Part shown: positions 32,954 to 43,653 of the stretch, piece after piece
How positions within the stretch are numbered: the stretch's first letter is position 1
Layout of the letters: each line of letters begins with the position of its first letter
Source of the DNA: Actinostola sp. cb2023
Taxonomy: Eukaryota; Cnidaria; Anthozoa; Actiniaria; Actinostolidae
Assembly: GCA_033675265.1 (NCBI GenBank)
Contig: JAUJYZ010000789.1
Coordinates: 91,001 to 155,000, forward strand
Direction of reading: 5' to 3'
DNA length: 64,000 bases
The notes under the pieces: model-generated
What the model was told of the DNA's origin: nothing
What the model saw: only the letters and a program-made list of their open reading frames with translations
Database searches by the model: none
Program-made: the position numbers and the translations under genes

Positions 32954-33704
32954 GCGATCAATTATGCTCATAATTTAGTTAAGATGTATTGGTCTGCCAT
33001 GTTGGCATCCCATCGAGGGACACTAACATGGCAGCCAAATCACAAAGGCTGCAAATCATGTTTATATTGCAAACACTTCAATTTTTCAATAGAGTTACCG
33101 TATTATTTCAAACGTGCGACAGCATTGTGTGACAGAATTTGACTCGCAATAAATCGAAAACCAAACATCTAAATTACAAAATTATTTTGATAATACTTTT
33201 CTTATAACGATATAAACATGATATCCAACAACAGCTTTGTGAGGTGAATAGTTTGGATTTTAGCTTTTCGATGACGTCGTGTGAAAACCAAGAATACAGC
33301 TAATTCACAAAACGTTGTCGGCGATCGACTTCAAGCCTACTCGACTAGACCAAAAAGGAGTATGGGTAAAAATCAATGAGTCTATAAATACACTATCAAA
33401 AAGGAACGTTTCTCACGGAATATGTATCATATCTGCTTCGTTTCTGTTCTGTTTACAGATTCACCTGCCATTGTCGCCAAATACGAAAAGCATTCAAGTG
33501 AATTATCATATCTACCCATACTCCCGTCCTTCCCTTGCTCCTTTGCGATCCCCTCTAATCCCTTCCCATGGTGCTTTGCTCCCCAGTTCTTTTCGCTTTC
33601 TCGTCTCCCTCCCCCTCCCCTTCCCCTTCCCCTCCGAAGAAGCGACTGGGTTAGAGGCAGGCATTCTGTAGTTACTTGTCAGTGTTTACATTTCTAAAGG
33701 AAAG
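32954..33704. other. Intergenic / 5' UTR of amine oxidase
   Basis: No gene seen. A pyrimidine-rich stretch (33525-33640) precedes the amine oxidase start by about 70 bp. TGTTTACAG at 33459 could be a 5' UTR splice acceptor. Confidence 0.4.
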
Positions 33705-36658
33705 ATGGCCAAGATCTCAGTGATATGGAAGTGGGTTGCGGTGTTCTTCATAATATTCAGCGTTGGTTTACTTATAGCCCTCATTGTTGTTACAACTAAA
33801 GATGGTTGCAGCCAAGGAAGCCAAGCCAGTAAGAAACTGACGGCCGAGGAGTGTAGTGATGGCTTGGAAGCAACCGCTGTTAAAATATCAACTTCACCCG
33901 GTCTCTTCGACGATTTGAGCTCAGAGGAAATGAAGAAGGTTTACGATTACATGCTTACTGTTAAGTCACTAAATCTCAAACCCAGTAAAGACGCTCAACT
34001 CAACTCCAATCACATTGTTCTTATTCAATTCTACCCACCGTCTAAGGATAAAGCTTTAGCTTATTTGGATCAAGGCAAAGCAAAGCCCGAGAGACAAGCT
34101 CTTGTTGTTATATTCAAAGGAGCTGCTCAGCCTCCAGTGGTGGAGGAATATCTCGTTGGCCCAACATCTGCACCGACTAAGCACGAGTTGTTGAAAGTAG
34201 ATGGTCGTTCGTATCCTATCCACTTCAATGCAAGACCCGCGTTTTCTCCGCAGGAAGAAATTCCGTTTTACAACGTAATTGTTAAGCCCATGGCCATAAA
34301 ACTTCACCGTGTTTTCAAGGAGAGTTATGACGGATACACCTTCATCAACTGCACTGATCGGTGTCTGTTTTATCAATTTGGTGCACCATACGGACTTACC
34401 AGTGATACTAGAGAAAACTGGTACATGTTGATGCGTCGTGAGGTGGCTTTTTATTCGCACCCTCTGAACTTTGAATTTTACGTCAATCATGCCGGTAATG
34501 ATCCGTCGAAATGGCGCGTTGAAAAATTATTATACAACGGTCAACTTTTCAATTCTACAGAAGAATTAATCGATGCCTATGACAATGGAAAACTTGTTAA
34601 GACATTTCTTCCAGCGCCCAAGGGAAAGGACAAACTTTTCTCGACATACGAAAGACGTGGAAAGCAACAACCTTCCAAACCCAGTCGTGGTCCTGAACAG
34701 TACGAGCCCGATGGAAAGCGATACTCTGTTCAAGGCAGACACATCGAGTACATGAACTGGGCTTTTGACTTTCGTATAGATTCGTCGACTGGACTTCAAG
34801 TCTTCGATATTCGATTTGGAGGAGAAAGAATTGCGTATGAGATCAGTTTACAAGAGGCTATCGCTACTTACACCGGATATTTTCCTACTCAAACGGGCAA
34901 TAACTTCTTGGATGGAAACTATATGATGGGAGCTAGAAGCTATGACCTTCTACAGGGTATGTTTAGCCTGCTTTCAGGCTCTCCTTTCTCTCTCCCTCTC
35001 TTCCCCTCTCCCCAGTCCCCCTCCTCCCCTCCCCCTCCCCCTCCCCCTCCCCTCCAAAAAAAAATTAAAAGAGAGCCTGAAAGCAGGCTAGGGTATGTTT
35101 TGTAACCTGAGTATAAATATAACGCAAGGGAAAAGAGATTTGAACTAGATTTTTTGGCGCGTCGTTATACTGTTTGCGCGTCCTGTAACTCCAGTTCCCG
35201 CCCTGTTTAATTTCGATACAGATTTCCATGTCTACGAGAACTCGTAGAATTTCTATCGCCTTTTATAACTTGAAGCACGGCCTATTAAATAGGGATGTGC
35301 AATCCCGTTAAATGTATGCAAAGTTTTCAAAAATTAAAACCAAATGTCACAATTTTTCTTTAGGAGTCGATTGTCCAGGAACAGGTACGTTTTTTGACCT
35401 GGTACATATGGTGTACACTGATACACCACATACTCTCAAGAATGCTGTCTGTGTATTTGAACTCAATACTGGAATACCATTACGACGACACTACGACAAT
35501 GACTTCATGGGAGGTTATACATTTTATGGAGGGATGGTTAATCAGGTAGGTACATGTCATACTGGAACACATTCTGTTGAGCGCCAAGAATGACCTGATA
35601 GTGTCTGGCACATTAATGCTGATAGTTTGCAGTTGTGATTTTTTTCCAGGCTCTTGTACTTCGAAATATTGCAGCTATTGGAAACTATGACTACGTACAC
35701 GATTTCATCTTCTACCAGAACGGTGCAGTGGAAGTTAAGGTATCAGCATCGGGTTTTACCTTTGGTACTTTCTATGACCAGAACGTAGAGCCTTACGGTT
35801 ATCCTATCCACAATAACCTTACAAGCACTACACACGATCACTTGCTCAACTACAAAGTGGACTTAGATGTGGGTGGAAGGGTTAACTCCTACGAGACTAT
35901 TGAAGTTGGAATAGAAAATGTAACGGACAAATGGCTGCCTGAGAAAAACAGATACTTTGTCAGAAAAGTCCTGAAACGTAGTACCAAGAAAACCGAACAA
36001 GAAGCGGCATATAAATTCAACTTTGACCGTCCCAAGTATTTGAATTTTTATAATGAAAAAAGCAGGAACAAGATGGGGGTCCCGAAAGGCTACAGGATCC
36101 AGCTAAATGGTATCATGAAACAGTTATATCCAGAAGACTGGTTGATGGTGCCGATGATGAGCTGGTCTCTCTATCAGGTGGCTGTTACTAGGTACGTACC
36201 ATGGGTTGTGCGTGTACAGCTAATTTCTCTATTAGTATTTGAACTATCTTTGTTTACTTGTTTTGTTTTTCAGATACAAAGACAGCGAGAGGCAAAGTTC
36301 CTCTCAGTACAACCAGAACGCGCCGACTGATCCTCATGTGGACTTTCGCGATTTCCTTGCCGACAATGAAGACATTGTCAATCAAGATCTGGTTGCCTGG
36401 GTAACCACTGGAATGATGCATATTCCTCACTCAGAAGACGTCCCCAATACAGCTACCGTAGGATCCTCTGCAGGGTTTTATCTTCGTCCGTTTCACTACT
36501 TTGACGAAGATCCATCGATGGGTTCTAGTAACGCCGTCTTAATTAAACCCACTGATAAGAATTACAGTCCATCATTTCAACGGTTTGGTACCCCTACTGG
36601 TCCTGTGTGTATTCCCAGGGATTACTCGGTTAGTTTTGATGGTCGAAACAACATTTAG
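33705..36658 (+). CDS. Membrane-bound copper amine oxidase (AOC3/VAP-1-like)
   Basis: Four exons: 33705-34956, 35364-35545, 35650-36191 and 36274-36658; they sum to 2361 = 786 codons plus stop. It oxidises primary amines to aldehydes with release of NH3 and H2O2, using copper and topaquinone (TPQ). An N-terminal signal anchor (residues 9-31, [24 protein letters not shown]) gives a type II ectoenzyme. The TPQ motif N-Y-D-Y places the precursor tyrosine at about residue 491. The copper ligands are the pair H540/H542 ([14 protein letters not shown]) and H711 ([11 protein letters not shown]). The catalytic base is expected at D429 (FFDL, after GVDCP). The C-terminal [15 protein letters not shown] segment is also conserved. 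All key residues are present, so the enzyme should be active. A 125-bp element interrupts the first intron at its 5' splice site. Confidence 0.93.
34965..35089. mobile_element. 125-bp TIR element at the amine oxidase exon 1/intron 1 border
   Basis: Perfect 19-bp terminal inverted repeats (AGCCTGCTTTCAGGCTCTC) enclose a CT-rich core. Direct repeats AGGGTATGTTT flank it (34954-34964 and 35090-35100). The left copy contains the exon end and 5' splice site (AGG|GTATGT); the right copy repeats the same splice-site sequence. Confidence 0.85.
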
Positions 36659-37236
36659 AGGCGGCGACAAAGTATATTGAGTTTGTTGGTAATATCTAAT
36701 AACATTCTCTTTTAAACGCTGTGATTCTTGAAGGATTTTAAGTGTTGATGTTATTTTTTTATTTTATTTTTATTTTCAAGATTCGCCCATAAGGCAGGTG
36801 CTGTACAATAGGACACGAAGTCCCCTTTAAAATACATTACATGCCTAGTAGGCATGTTTGATATAAATATAGATATCTTATAGTGCGATTAAAACAACGT
36901 TTGGCTGCTCGTCGACCTCGTCGTTGCGTGACTCGAGCTCGATATCTAGAACATGCTTTCCTTGCAATTTAAGTACTGCGATTTCAGAAACTCAGCGAAT
37001 CATGAATGACAATGACATAGTTTATTTGTTACCATAAATATATCCATACAAATACAAATACCGTATACATAAACTAGACATCGCAGAGTGATTAAACAAT
37101 GTTTGGATGAAGTGTAAATATGGGTTTACCTCGACGGTTATCGGTCGGCTGAAAACCTTACAACTGTTCTCTTCACCACCGGCTGCGTGTATCAACTCAC
37201 TTCGTTCTAAGTTCTGAAGATCTCTAAACCCTTTGC
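36659..37236. other. 3' flank of amine oxidase, weak internal duplication
   Basis: 36855-36905 and 37065-37105 share GATTAAA(AC)AACG/ATGTTTGG. Otherwise no feature. Poly-T and poly-A rich. Confidence 0.4.
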
Positions 37237-37778
37237 AGTACTACCCGGAGTATCCAATCGATAAAATCGATAGCCGATATCAATCGATGACAGTCGATGA
37301 CAGTCGATATCAATTAATCGATTGATATTGGTAATCGATGAAAATCGATGGGGAGGTTTTCTGTGACCAATAAAAATCGATAACGTAATTTCATCGATTT
37401 CATCGATTTTCAATGAAAATCGATAACTTAATTAATTCAAAATATTTCCGTGTCTTAAATAAATCATGTTGTATATGTATGTACACAACGATTATTAAAA
37501 CATGTTTAATGAACGTCTTTAATATTAACAGTAATGCATGGTTGAATAAATTCTTACAATCTAACAGTAACGGTATAGAATAACTTTTCTTACAATCTAG
37601 CTAACAGTAAGGAGTTTGATCTTCAGTGTGAAGCAGTATAGCATTGAAAAACACTGGTAATTGCAGATTTATACAAGCGAACAATAAACTTGCCAACAGC
37701 ATCAGAATTAGTTACATAGAACTAAGTACATTAATAAAAGAAATAAAATATGAATGAGAAGGTAAAAAAAGCGTTTTT

Positions 37779-38043
37779 TTATTCATTGTGGTAATACCAA
37801 ATAGCCCATTTTGGCTTTGGAGTAGCGTGATTCTGGTCTGATTTGTGATCATTCTCTTGATCTGCGACTTCATTTCCTGTCAATCTGGGAGTATCACTCG
37901 CCGGGTCTATCGATATTAAAGACTCCGTTTCGTTGCGGCTAGGGAGTGTTCTAGCCTCTTTTACTTTCCTTATTAGTTCTGACTTTTTAGCATTCTTCCG
38001 GTATGGCACATTCATATCATCCAGTATCTCTTTCAGTAATCTA
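37779..38043 (-). pseudogene. Out-of-frame C-terminal continuation of the TIR-element protein (SAP/HeH-like)
   Basis: Read without requiring a start codon, this frame is open from about 38043 and begins RLLKEILDDMNVPYRK followed by NAKKSELIRKVKEA. The helix-Gly/Pro-helix spacing resembles SAP or HeH DNA-binding motifs. The rest is low complexity and ends WAIWYYHNE. It lies directly downstream of the 236-codon ORF, shifted in frame. Confidence 0.45.
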
Positions 38044-38743
38044 CTGTCATATCATCGGGACTTCCTTTTTTTTGTAACTCGCGTTCTTCCTTCTTTAAAC
38101 GTTCTTCTCTGTTTTTGTCCATTTCTTCCAATAATGGTACTTGCTCTAACACCTCACTTAAATCAACATGTATTGGCCACTTGGATTGGTGTATTTCTCC
38201 TATTGTTTTTAGAATTGATCGTACGTTGCACCATTTGAAACGTTGAGTAGTTGACAACTCCCATCGATTAGTTTCTGCCTGTTTTTGGAAATCCAGGATT
38301 CGGACACACATTGTGGTCTTTTCTTTACCAGCTTTGGCATCCAGTCGCCATTCAAAAATGGGATAATGGGATTTCAATGATGGAGAACGAATGATCCTTA
38401 TAACTAATCCCATATGCAGACCCTCTGATGGTACCCAGAGTGCAACGATATCAGACAAATACACACCAGATGCCACCCGTGTAGGGTTTATAGACTCTAG
38501 AACTTTTTCATAGAAGTCATTCCTCGCAGAGTCAATCCAACGAGAAATACGTGATGTGGATGGCCTATATACTTTCCCTTCCAGTAAGGAGAGAAATTCC
38601 GCCATGTGGAAGTACTGGCCTTCATATCTTACGTAGTTAGGCCGCTTTGCATAGTCAGTATGATGCTCCGCACTTGTTTCCGTGTTTTGCAGACGTTTAG
38701 GAAGAGGCTGGAGAGAAATATTCTCACCCTCAAGTGATGTCAT
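38033..38743 (-). CDS. Unrecognised protein encoded inside the 1.7-kb TIR element
   Basis: An ORF of 236 codons with balanced composition. Features: a polar N-terminus; a middle part with aromatic and charged residues (YEGQYFHMAEFLSLLEGK, SRISRWIDSARNDFYEKVLE); then beta-like segments (GVYLSDIVALWV, LVIRIIRSPS); and an acidic/basic helical C-terminus (MDKNREERLKKEERELQKK). It matches no transposase, integrase or zinc-finger family I know. It is likely intronless. The following ORF at 37779-38015 is in another frame and probably was its continuation, so the copy may be broken by one frameshift near 38040. Function unknown. Confidence 0.55.
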   Translation of the reverse strand: MTSLEGENISLQPLPKRLQNTETSAEHHTDYAKRPNYVRYEGQYFHMAEFLSLLEGKVYRPSTSRISRWIDSARNDFYEKVLESINPTRVASGVYLSDIVALWVPSEGLHMGLVIRIIRSPSLKSHYPIFEWRLDAKAGKEKTTMCVRILDFQKQAETNRWELSTTQRFKWCNVRSILKTIGEIHQSKWPIHVDLSEVLEQVPLLEEMDKNREERLKKEERELQKKGSPDDMTVDY

Positions 38744-38955
38744 ATGATCTTATGACCGGCCAGCAGATTCCGCTCCAATCGATATTAATCGATTAATTGA
38801 TTGTAATCGATTGGCACCTTTTTGTGTGACTATCGATTTTTATCGATTGACCGATGTCAATCGATATCAATTAGCTAATTATATTGATTGATATCGATTT
38901 ATCGATTGCCTTTCCGATGATCGATTTTCATCGATTGGGTACTCCGGGAGTACTA

Positions 38956-39621
38956 GTACTGGATTGATAAATCCATATCTCTATGAATTATTGAGGTTAT
39001 TTTGAAAACAAGACGACATAAACTTCCTTCAATGTCACCTGATGTCAGTATCTTTCTCCTTGAAACACAATACCTCTGATGCTGTTTATTGCATATTCTA
39101 ATATTTTTGACATTTTATGCTTGGCTCTTTTTACTTCTCTCTTCATATCATAATAAGATGTTAATAACTTACATGACCAACAACAATAATACTTTTGGCA
39201 TTTACTAAAGTTTTGTAGATTTGAGTGTTTTCGATATAAACTTTGATATTTGATAACAATGGTTCATTTCATACTTGTTTGTTTCATTATTCCTTTGCAA
39301 TTCGACCGTACTTGTGATCTCTTCGTTATTTGCCCTCGCGAATGGAAGGGGTGGCGACCATATATTTGCTGGTCTCTTCGTTTATATTTGCTGCTAGGAC
39401 AGCTCCCTCACGAATCGGGAAGGGTTGGCGATCTCAAATTTGAAGATCTTCTCGTCTTTACCACTTACTTAACACTCCGATGAGTAAAAAGTGCAAGATT
39501 TCGCTCGTAAAAGTCCACACGAATCGTCCAAGCCGTCCTCGCCATGTCTACAAAATGGCGTCTCGATATATAAATAACATGTGCTATCGCAAGGGATGCC
39601 GACCCGTTTGTGGCGAACATG
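38956..39621. other. Intergenic, nothing recognised
   Basis: AT-rich, no repeat partner found by eye apart from faint CACACGAATCG similarity to 28980 (family R). Confidence 0.4.
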
Positions 39622-40050
39622 AATATGCAACCTCAAGTGACCTCAAGTACGTTTAAAGACGTACCACATACGTACCTCGAAGAGTCGGAGATCTTTATCG
39701 ATGCTCACCGACACAAATAGTCTCCCTCGTCACGCAACTGTCATTGTCACTAATGCCCGACTATACGTTCATTGAGCGTCTTCTTCTGTAATAGATCCCT
39801 CAGGAGCCCATTAGGTAGGAGCGTCCATCTGCCCAATATAGCTTTGTGTCAAGCGTATTAGTAATTTTCACGCTATTTTTTAGATTTGTATTTCGCGGGA
39901 AAAACACCCCGACCAAATACGCTGTGACACAAACCTATATTAGATGGACGCTCCTACCTAATGGGCTCCTGATCCCTAAAATCTAAGGACGTTTTGATTT
40001 CGATTGTATTTTTGCCGTTCACTGACCTGTTTTGAGCGTGGAAATTCTGC
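39622..40050 (+). repeat. Interspersed repeat family R, copy 3 (interrupted)
   Basis: Homologous to 10285-10535 over its whole length except for the 171-bp insertion at 39801-39971. The uninterrupted copy serves as the empty site. Confidence 0.85.
39801..39971. mobile_element. 171-bp MITE nested in family R, 6-bp target duplication
   Basis: Perfect 30-bp terminal inverted repeats begin CAGGAGCCCATTAGGTAGGA. Target duplication ATCCCT lies at 39795-39800 and 39972-39977. The orthologous position in the copy at 10.45 kb reads AGATCCCTGAAATCTAA without the insert. Confidence 0.92.
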
Positions 40051-40717
40051 AGATGTGATTACAAAGGCAGCACCTCCTCAATTATTTAAAACCCTGAGTA
40101 ATGGAATGTTGGTAGACACGTAAAACTCAAGCATTGACCATATCTTGGGATTCCTGTGGTAGATATTTCAGGCGGGAAATACCACGGTGAGCGGGCCTGG
40201 GAACGAAGTTGTTATTTCTTTGTGAACTTTGACTCGTGAACTGAACAGCATCAAAACAAACCTTAGCACAACTCTGTCTGTGTCCTTGTAGTGCTCATCT
40301 CTTGTGTTGTGGTGAGTAGATTGGATTAATTGTGTGTTTAACATCGTCACGTTTGTGTTGTGATCCACTCAGTGTTTGAATGTGTTCGAGAGATCGACGA
40401 TAAAACATAAGGTGGTTTTACACGGATTGAGGATTGTGTTCAGTACACATGGAATCTACTCTCTAAAGCTGCAGCCTATTTTTGGGGCTGAAAATTCCGA
40501 TGCTATGAAAGGAGATGATACTTTGGGGGCTTTCTCAGTATATCACCGTCCTGAATTCCTGAAAATTTGAATAACAATAGTTCATATTTCTACAAAGAGT
40601 TCTTGATTTGAATAACAAAGGTTTTTCAGGAAGAGCCCAAAAATCTGTATGGCTCTTTGGATCTGTGAGTTTGAAATCTTCAAAATACAAATGAAGTGAC
40701 GTCAAGGGAGGCATCAT

Positions 40718-41087
40718 AATGAGGGTTTATCACGTAATTTCGAAACTCAGGACAAAAATGATTATCATAACTGGAAGAGCTCATTGAAATTAGTAAAAAT
40801 GTGAAGTTTGGAAAAGATCGCTTCTCCACTTATTGCGAAGATATGAATTTTCAAAAATCGAAATTTTATATGACTGAAACCTTTGGAAATTTACGCTTGG
40901 TAGGCAACTCTTGCCTCCAACAAAGGTTTTCATACAAAATTTCGATTTTTGAAAATTCATATTTTCACAATTTGTGAAGCGATCTTTTCCAAACTTCACA
41001 TTTTTACTAATTTCAACGAGCTCTTTCCAGTTATGATAATCATTTTTTTGTCCTATGAGTTATGAAATTACATGATAAACCCTCATT
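40718..41087. mobile_element. ATGAGGGTT palindrome family, copy 2
   Basis: The same long palindrome as 226-605 (GAAGTTTGGAAAAGATCGCTT, GAAATTAGTAAAAATG and complements). About 370 bp, non-coding. Confidence 0.85.
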
Positions 41088-41092
41088 GCTGC

Positions 41093-41778
41093 GGTTGGCA
41101 TTAGATTCCATCCCTCAAAACCACCTCGGACTGATAGAACGATGCAGTAATGCATCTATCAGCGGCTTCCCCCAGGGGTCGACCCCCGGGGACCCTGGGG
41201 GATTTGTTCAAATGCCCTATCAAACCTCATCAAATACCCCTGGGTGTGGGATAGAAATGTTTGACATATCCCCACCCCCAGGGGCTAAAAATAAGGACTC
41301 CTGACCATTGATATAACTGACAACAAAGGGAACACTTTATTTCAAATCCTTGCAATTATAGCATTTAGGTATATATATAATATATACATTTATATAGCAA
41401 TATAAAAAAAGTTAAAATGTGCAACTGAGCTGAAATTGAATACCTATTTTTATAAACTAGCATAAGAACTTTTACCTTTGTTGATAAATTCTTCCAATGA
41501 ATTAGCAATAACAGCTTTTCTTCGGGTTCTATCTAAATTCCACAGTGAAGTGTCATGTCTACGTTTTCAAAAAACATCCGCGAATCATTGAGAACGTATA
41601 AACCGCTAACCTCAAGTTACAAATCCCCAGTTTTCCCCCACACCCTCGGGCAAGAATTTTCTGAAAATCTCGACAAATCCCCCTGGGTTCCCGTGGGTGC
41701 CCCGGGGGTCGACCCCACAGGGAAGCCGCTGATAGATGCATAACAAGCAGTTTTGAGGGATGGAATCTAATGCCAACC
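41093..41778. mobile_element. 686-bp TIR element (GGTTGGCATTAGATTCCATC)
   Basis: Termini GGTTGGCATTAGATTCCATC and complement, with a further inverted subterminal block (ATCTATCAGCGGCTTCCC). CTGC flanks both ends (41089-41092, 41779-41782), a likely 4-bp target duplication. It abuts the preceding palindrome. No transposase. Confidence 0.75.
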
Positions 41779-41889
41779 CTGCCGCCTCGAAGCAGTCAAG
41801 GTAGCACAATGCAGTGCGTGCTGTGACTACAGCAATGGAATATTGCTTTGTTCTAAATGCAACGTTCTTGTACAGTACTTTTTTTTACA

Positions 41890-42187
41890 CCTATTCCAAA
41901 AATCATTGTCCCCACCGAAAGCAACAAGCAAGAAGCTGACGACCGCAAAGGCCATTGGGACTTTCTCCTTATTCAATCATTCATCCGTAGATACATGTAT
42001 TTTGACAACATGCATTTTCAAATGGCCGAATAGTTCCAAATGATTGCTATTCAATGCTCGTAGGGATACCGGTAACTACTGAAGTACCACGGATAAATAA
42101 AATTAATTAGGAGATTCCCAAAGTCCTTTGCAGTCGTCAGTTTCTTGCTTGTTGCTTTCGGCACGGACAACGGTATTTGGAATAGGT
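41890..42187. mobile_element. CCTATTCCAAA-family TIR element, copy 2
   Basis: About 298 bp, inverse orientation relative to 26847-27133. Both ends and the core (ATGGCCGAATAGTTCCAAAT, ATTGCTATTCAATGCTCG) match. Confidence 0.85.
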
Positions 42188-42764
42188 GTGTATATATATT
42201 GGCTGGCCTTTGGCTCGCCATTAATGCAATATATATAAATTGCCTCTGGAACCAATGTACAGTAGGCAGTGAGTGCTTCGACTACAAAAGTACGCTCATC
42301 AAATAAGTATTTCACTTTGACGGAGCACAAGTATTAGCTTGAACTCTAAATCAATACGCACAGGGAGGCTTTTTATAGAAGGCAAATGCAATTTAACCCA
42401 TACATATGGAAGGAAAGAGGCAACAGTGGCCGTACCGTATATGAAAGACAGAAAAAAAGGGATAAAAATAAAGAGAAAAAATAAAATATAGAGAGAAAAA
42501 AATAAATATTGTATACTTCTGTAGGACGATACAAATTAGACACAAGTTATTATTATTAAGTCGACCTCTGACTGATCTACGGACCTCTCCCTTCAGTAAA
42601 AAGAGGGTCAAACAAACAATACGACTACATCCATATGCCCCTCCCCTTACTACGGCCCTGCAGGAGGTAAGGTTATCAGCTACAAATGTACACAGATGCT
42701 TTCCAATCATAGAGAATCAGTGTTCATTAATCCTTTGATGCAGATGACGGGTTATGTACATTCT

Positions 42765-42960
42765 GTAACAGGCCCGTAGCCAGTATGAGGCGAGCCGAGG
42801 CAGTTGCCTCAGTAAAACATCGCGTTGATTATATATTGATCTTTTAACTGAATTGACAAAAAAGGCTGACTGTCCTCTATGTGCAGCTATAAAAAAAATT
42901 TGTCTGCACTGATAAAAGTGCCTCAGGAGAGATTTTGGTCTGGCTACCGGCCTGTGTAAC
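42765..42960. mobile_element. 196-bp TIR element (GTAACAGGCCCGTAGCCAG)
   Basis: GTAACAGGCCCGTAGCCAG at 42765 and the near-complement CTGGCTACCGGCCTGTGTAAC ending at 42960, with internal TTGCCTCAG/GTGCCTCAGG. Confidence 0.65.
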
Positions 42961-43640
42961 CTATGTATTCTGCATCACACAGGACACATAAACTTGTAGA
43001 CACTTTGGCTGACCAATGAGGGTTTAGGTTCTCTAATAATTAAAAAACAAGTTAAAAATAATAATTAATTAATTAAATATAACGAATTAAAAAGGGCGAA
43101 ACAGTAAGAAAAACATATTATAAATATGACATTGAAAATCAAATCACAACATTGATTTTCAATTTCATTTTGCTGTGACAATGATGGGCCATATCCATCA
43201 AATCATTGAATTCAAAATCAAAATAAATTGAATGTTGCCGGTCGGGTGGCCCTGCGTGCTCATACTATGTAAAATATCAAAATGTTATATTATTATATCC
43301 TTCAAAATTAAGACATCACCTGGCTTAAATAGGGTACAGTTTATTGGCAATTTCTATGGATTCCAATACTACCTTGCAGTTCTTAAAAAGGGCAATAATT
43401 TTAATATTTGTATCATTGGATCAAGTTTTTACATGTAGACAGTATATATGCTGCTATCCTAAATATATCTGGGCATAGAATAGACCTTTAATTGTCAGCT
43501 TGGTGTAATGTTTTCCCAATTCAGACCCTGCATGTTGTCATTCCTCTTTCTTTTCTGATAACGTTTGAGTATACATGTACATTGAAGTTGGGGACTAATC
43601 ACATCAGATGCTAGGAATGATAGATTTTTCATTTTATTCA
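42961..43640. other. Intergenic, nothing recognised
   Basis: AT-rich sequence upstream of the zinc-finger gene leader; no repeat or gene seen. Confidence 0.4.
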
Positions 43641-43653
43641 AAGGTTGCTTATT

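Larger units (their letters stand above)
37244..38948. mobile_element. 1.7-kb TIR element with ATCGAT-rich ends and 7-bp target duplications
   Basis: The left end (CCCGGAGTATCCAATCGAT) and the complement of the right end (CCCGGAGTACCCAATCGAT) differ at one base. Direct repeats AGTACTA flank the element (37237-37243, 38949-38955). About 180 bp at each end carries roughly ten ATCGAT palindromes, which are nearly absent from the middle. The middle carries two minus-strand ORFs (below). No DDE transposase or known superfamily signature was recognised. Confidence 0.85.
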
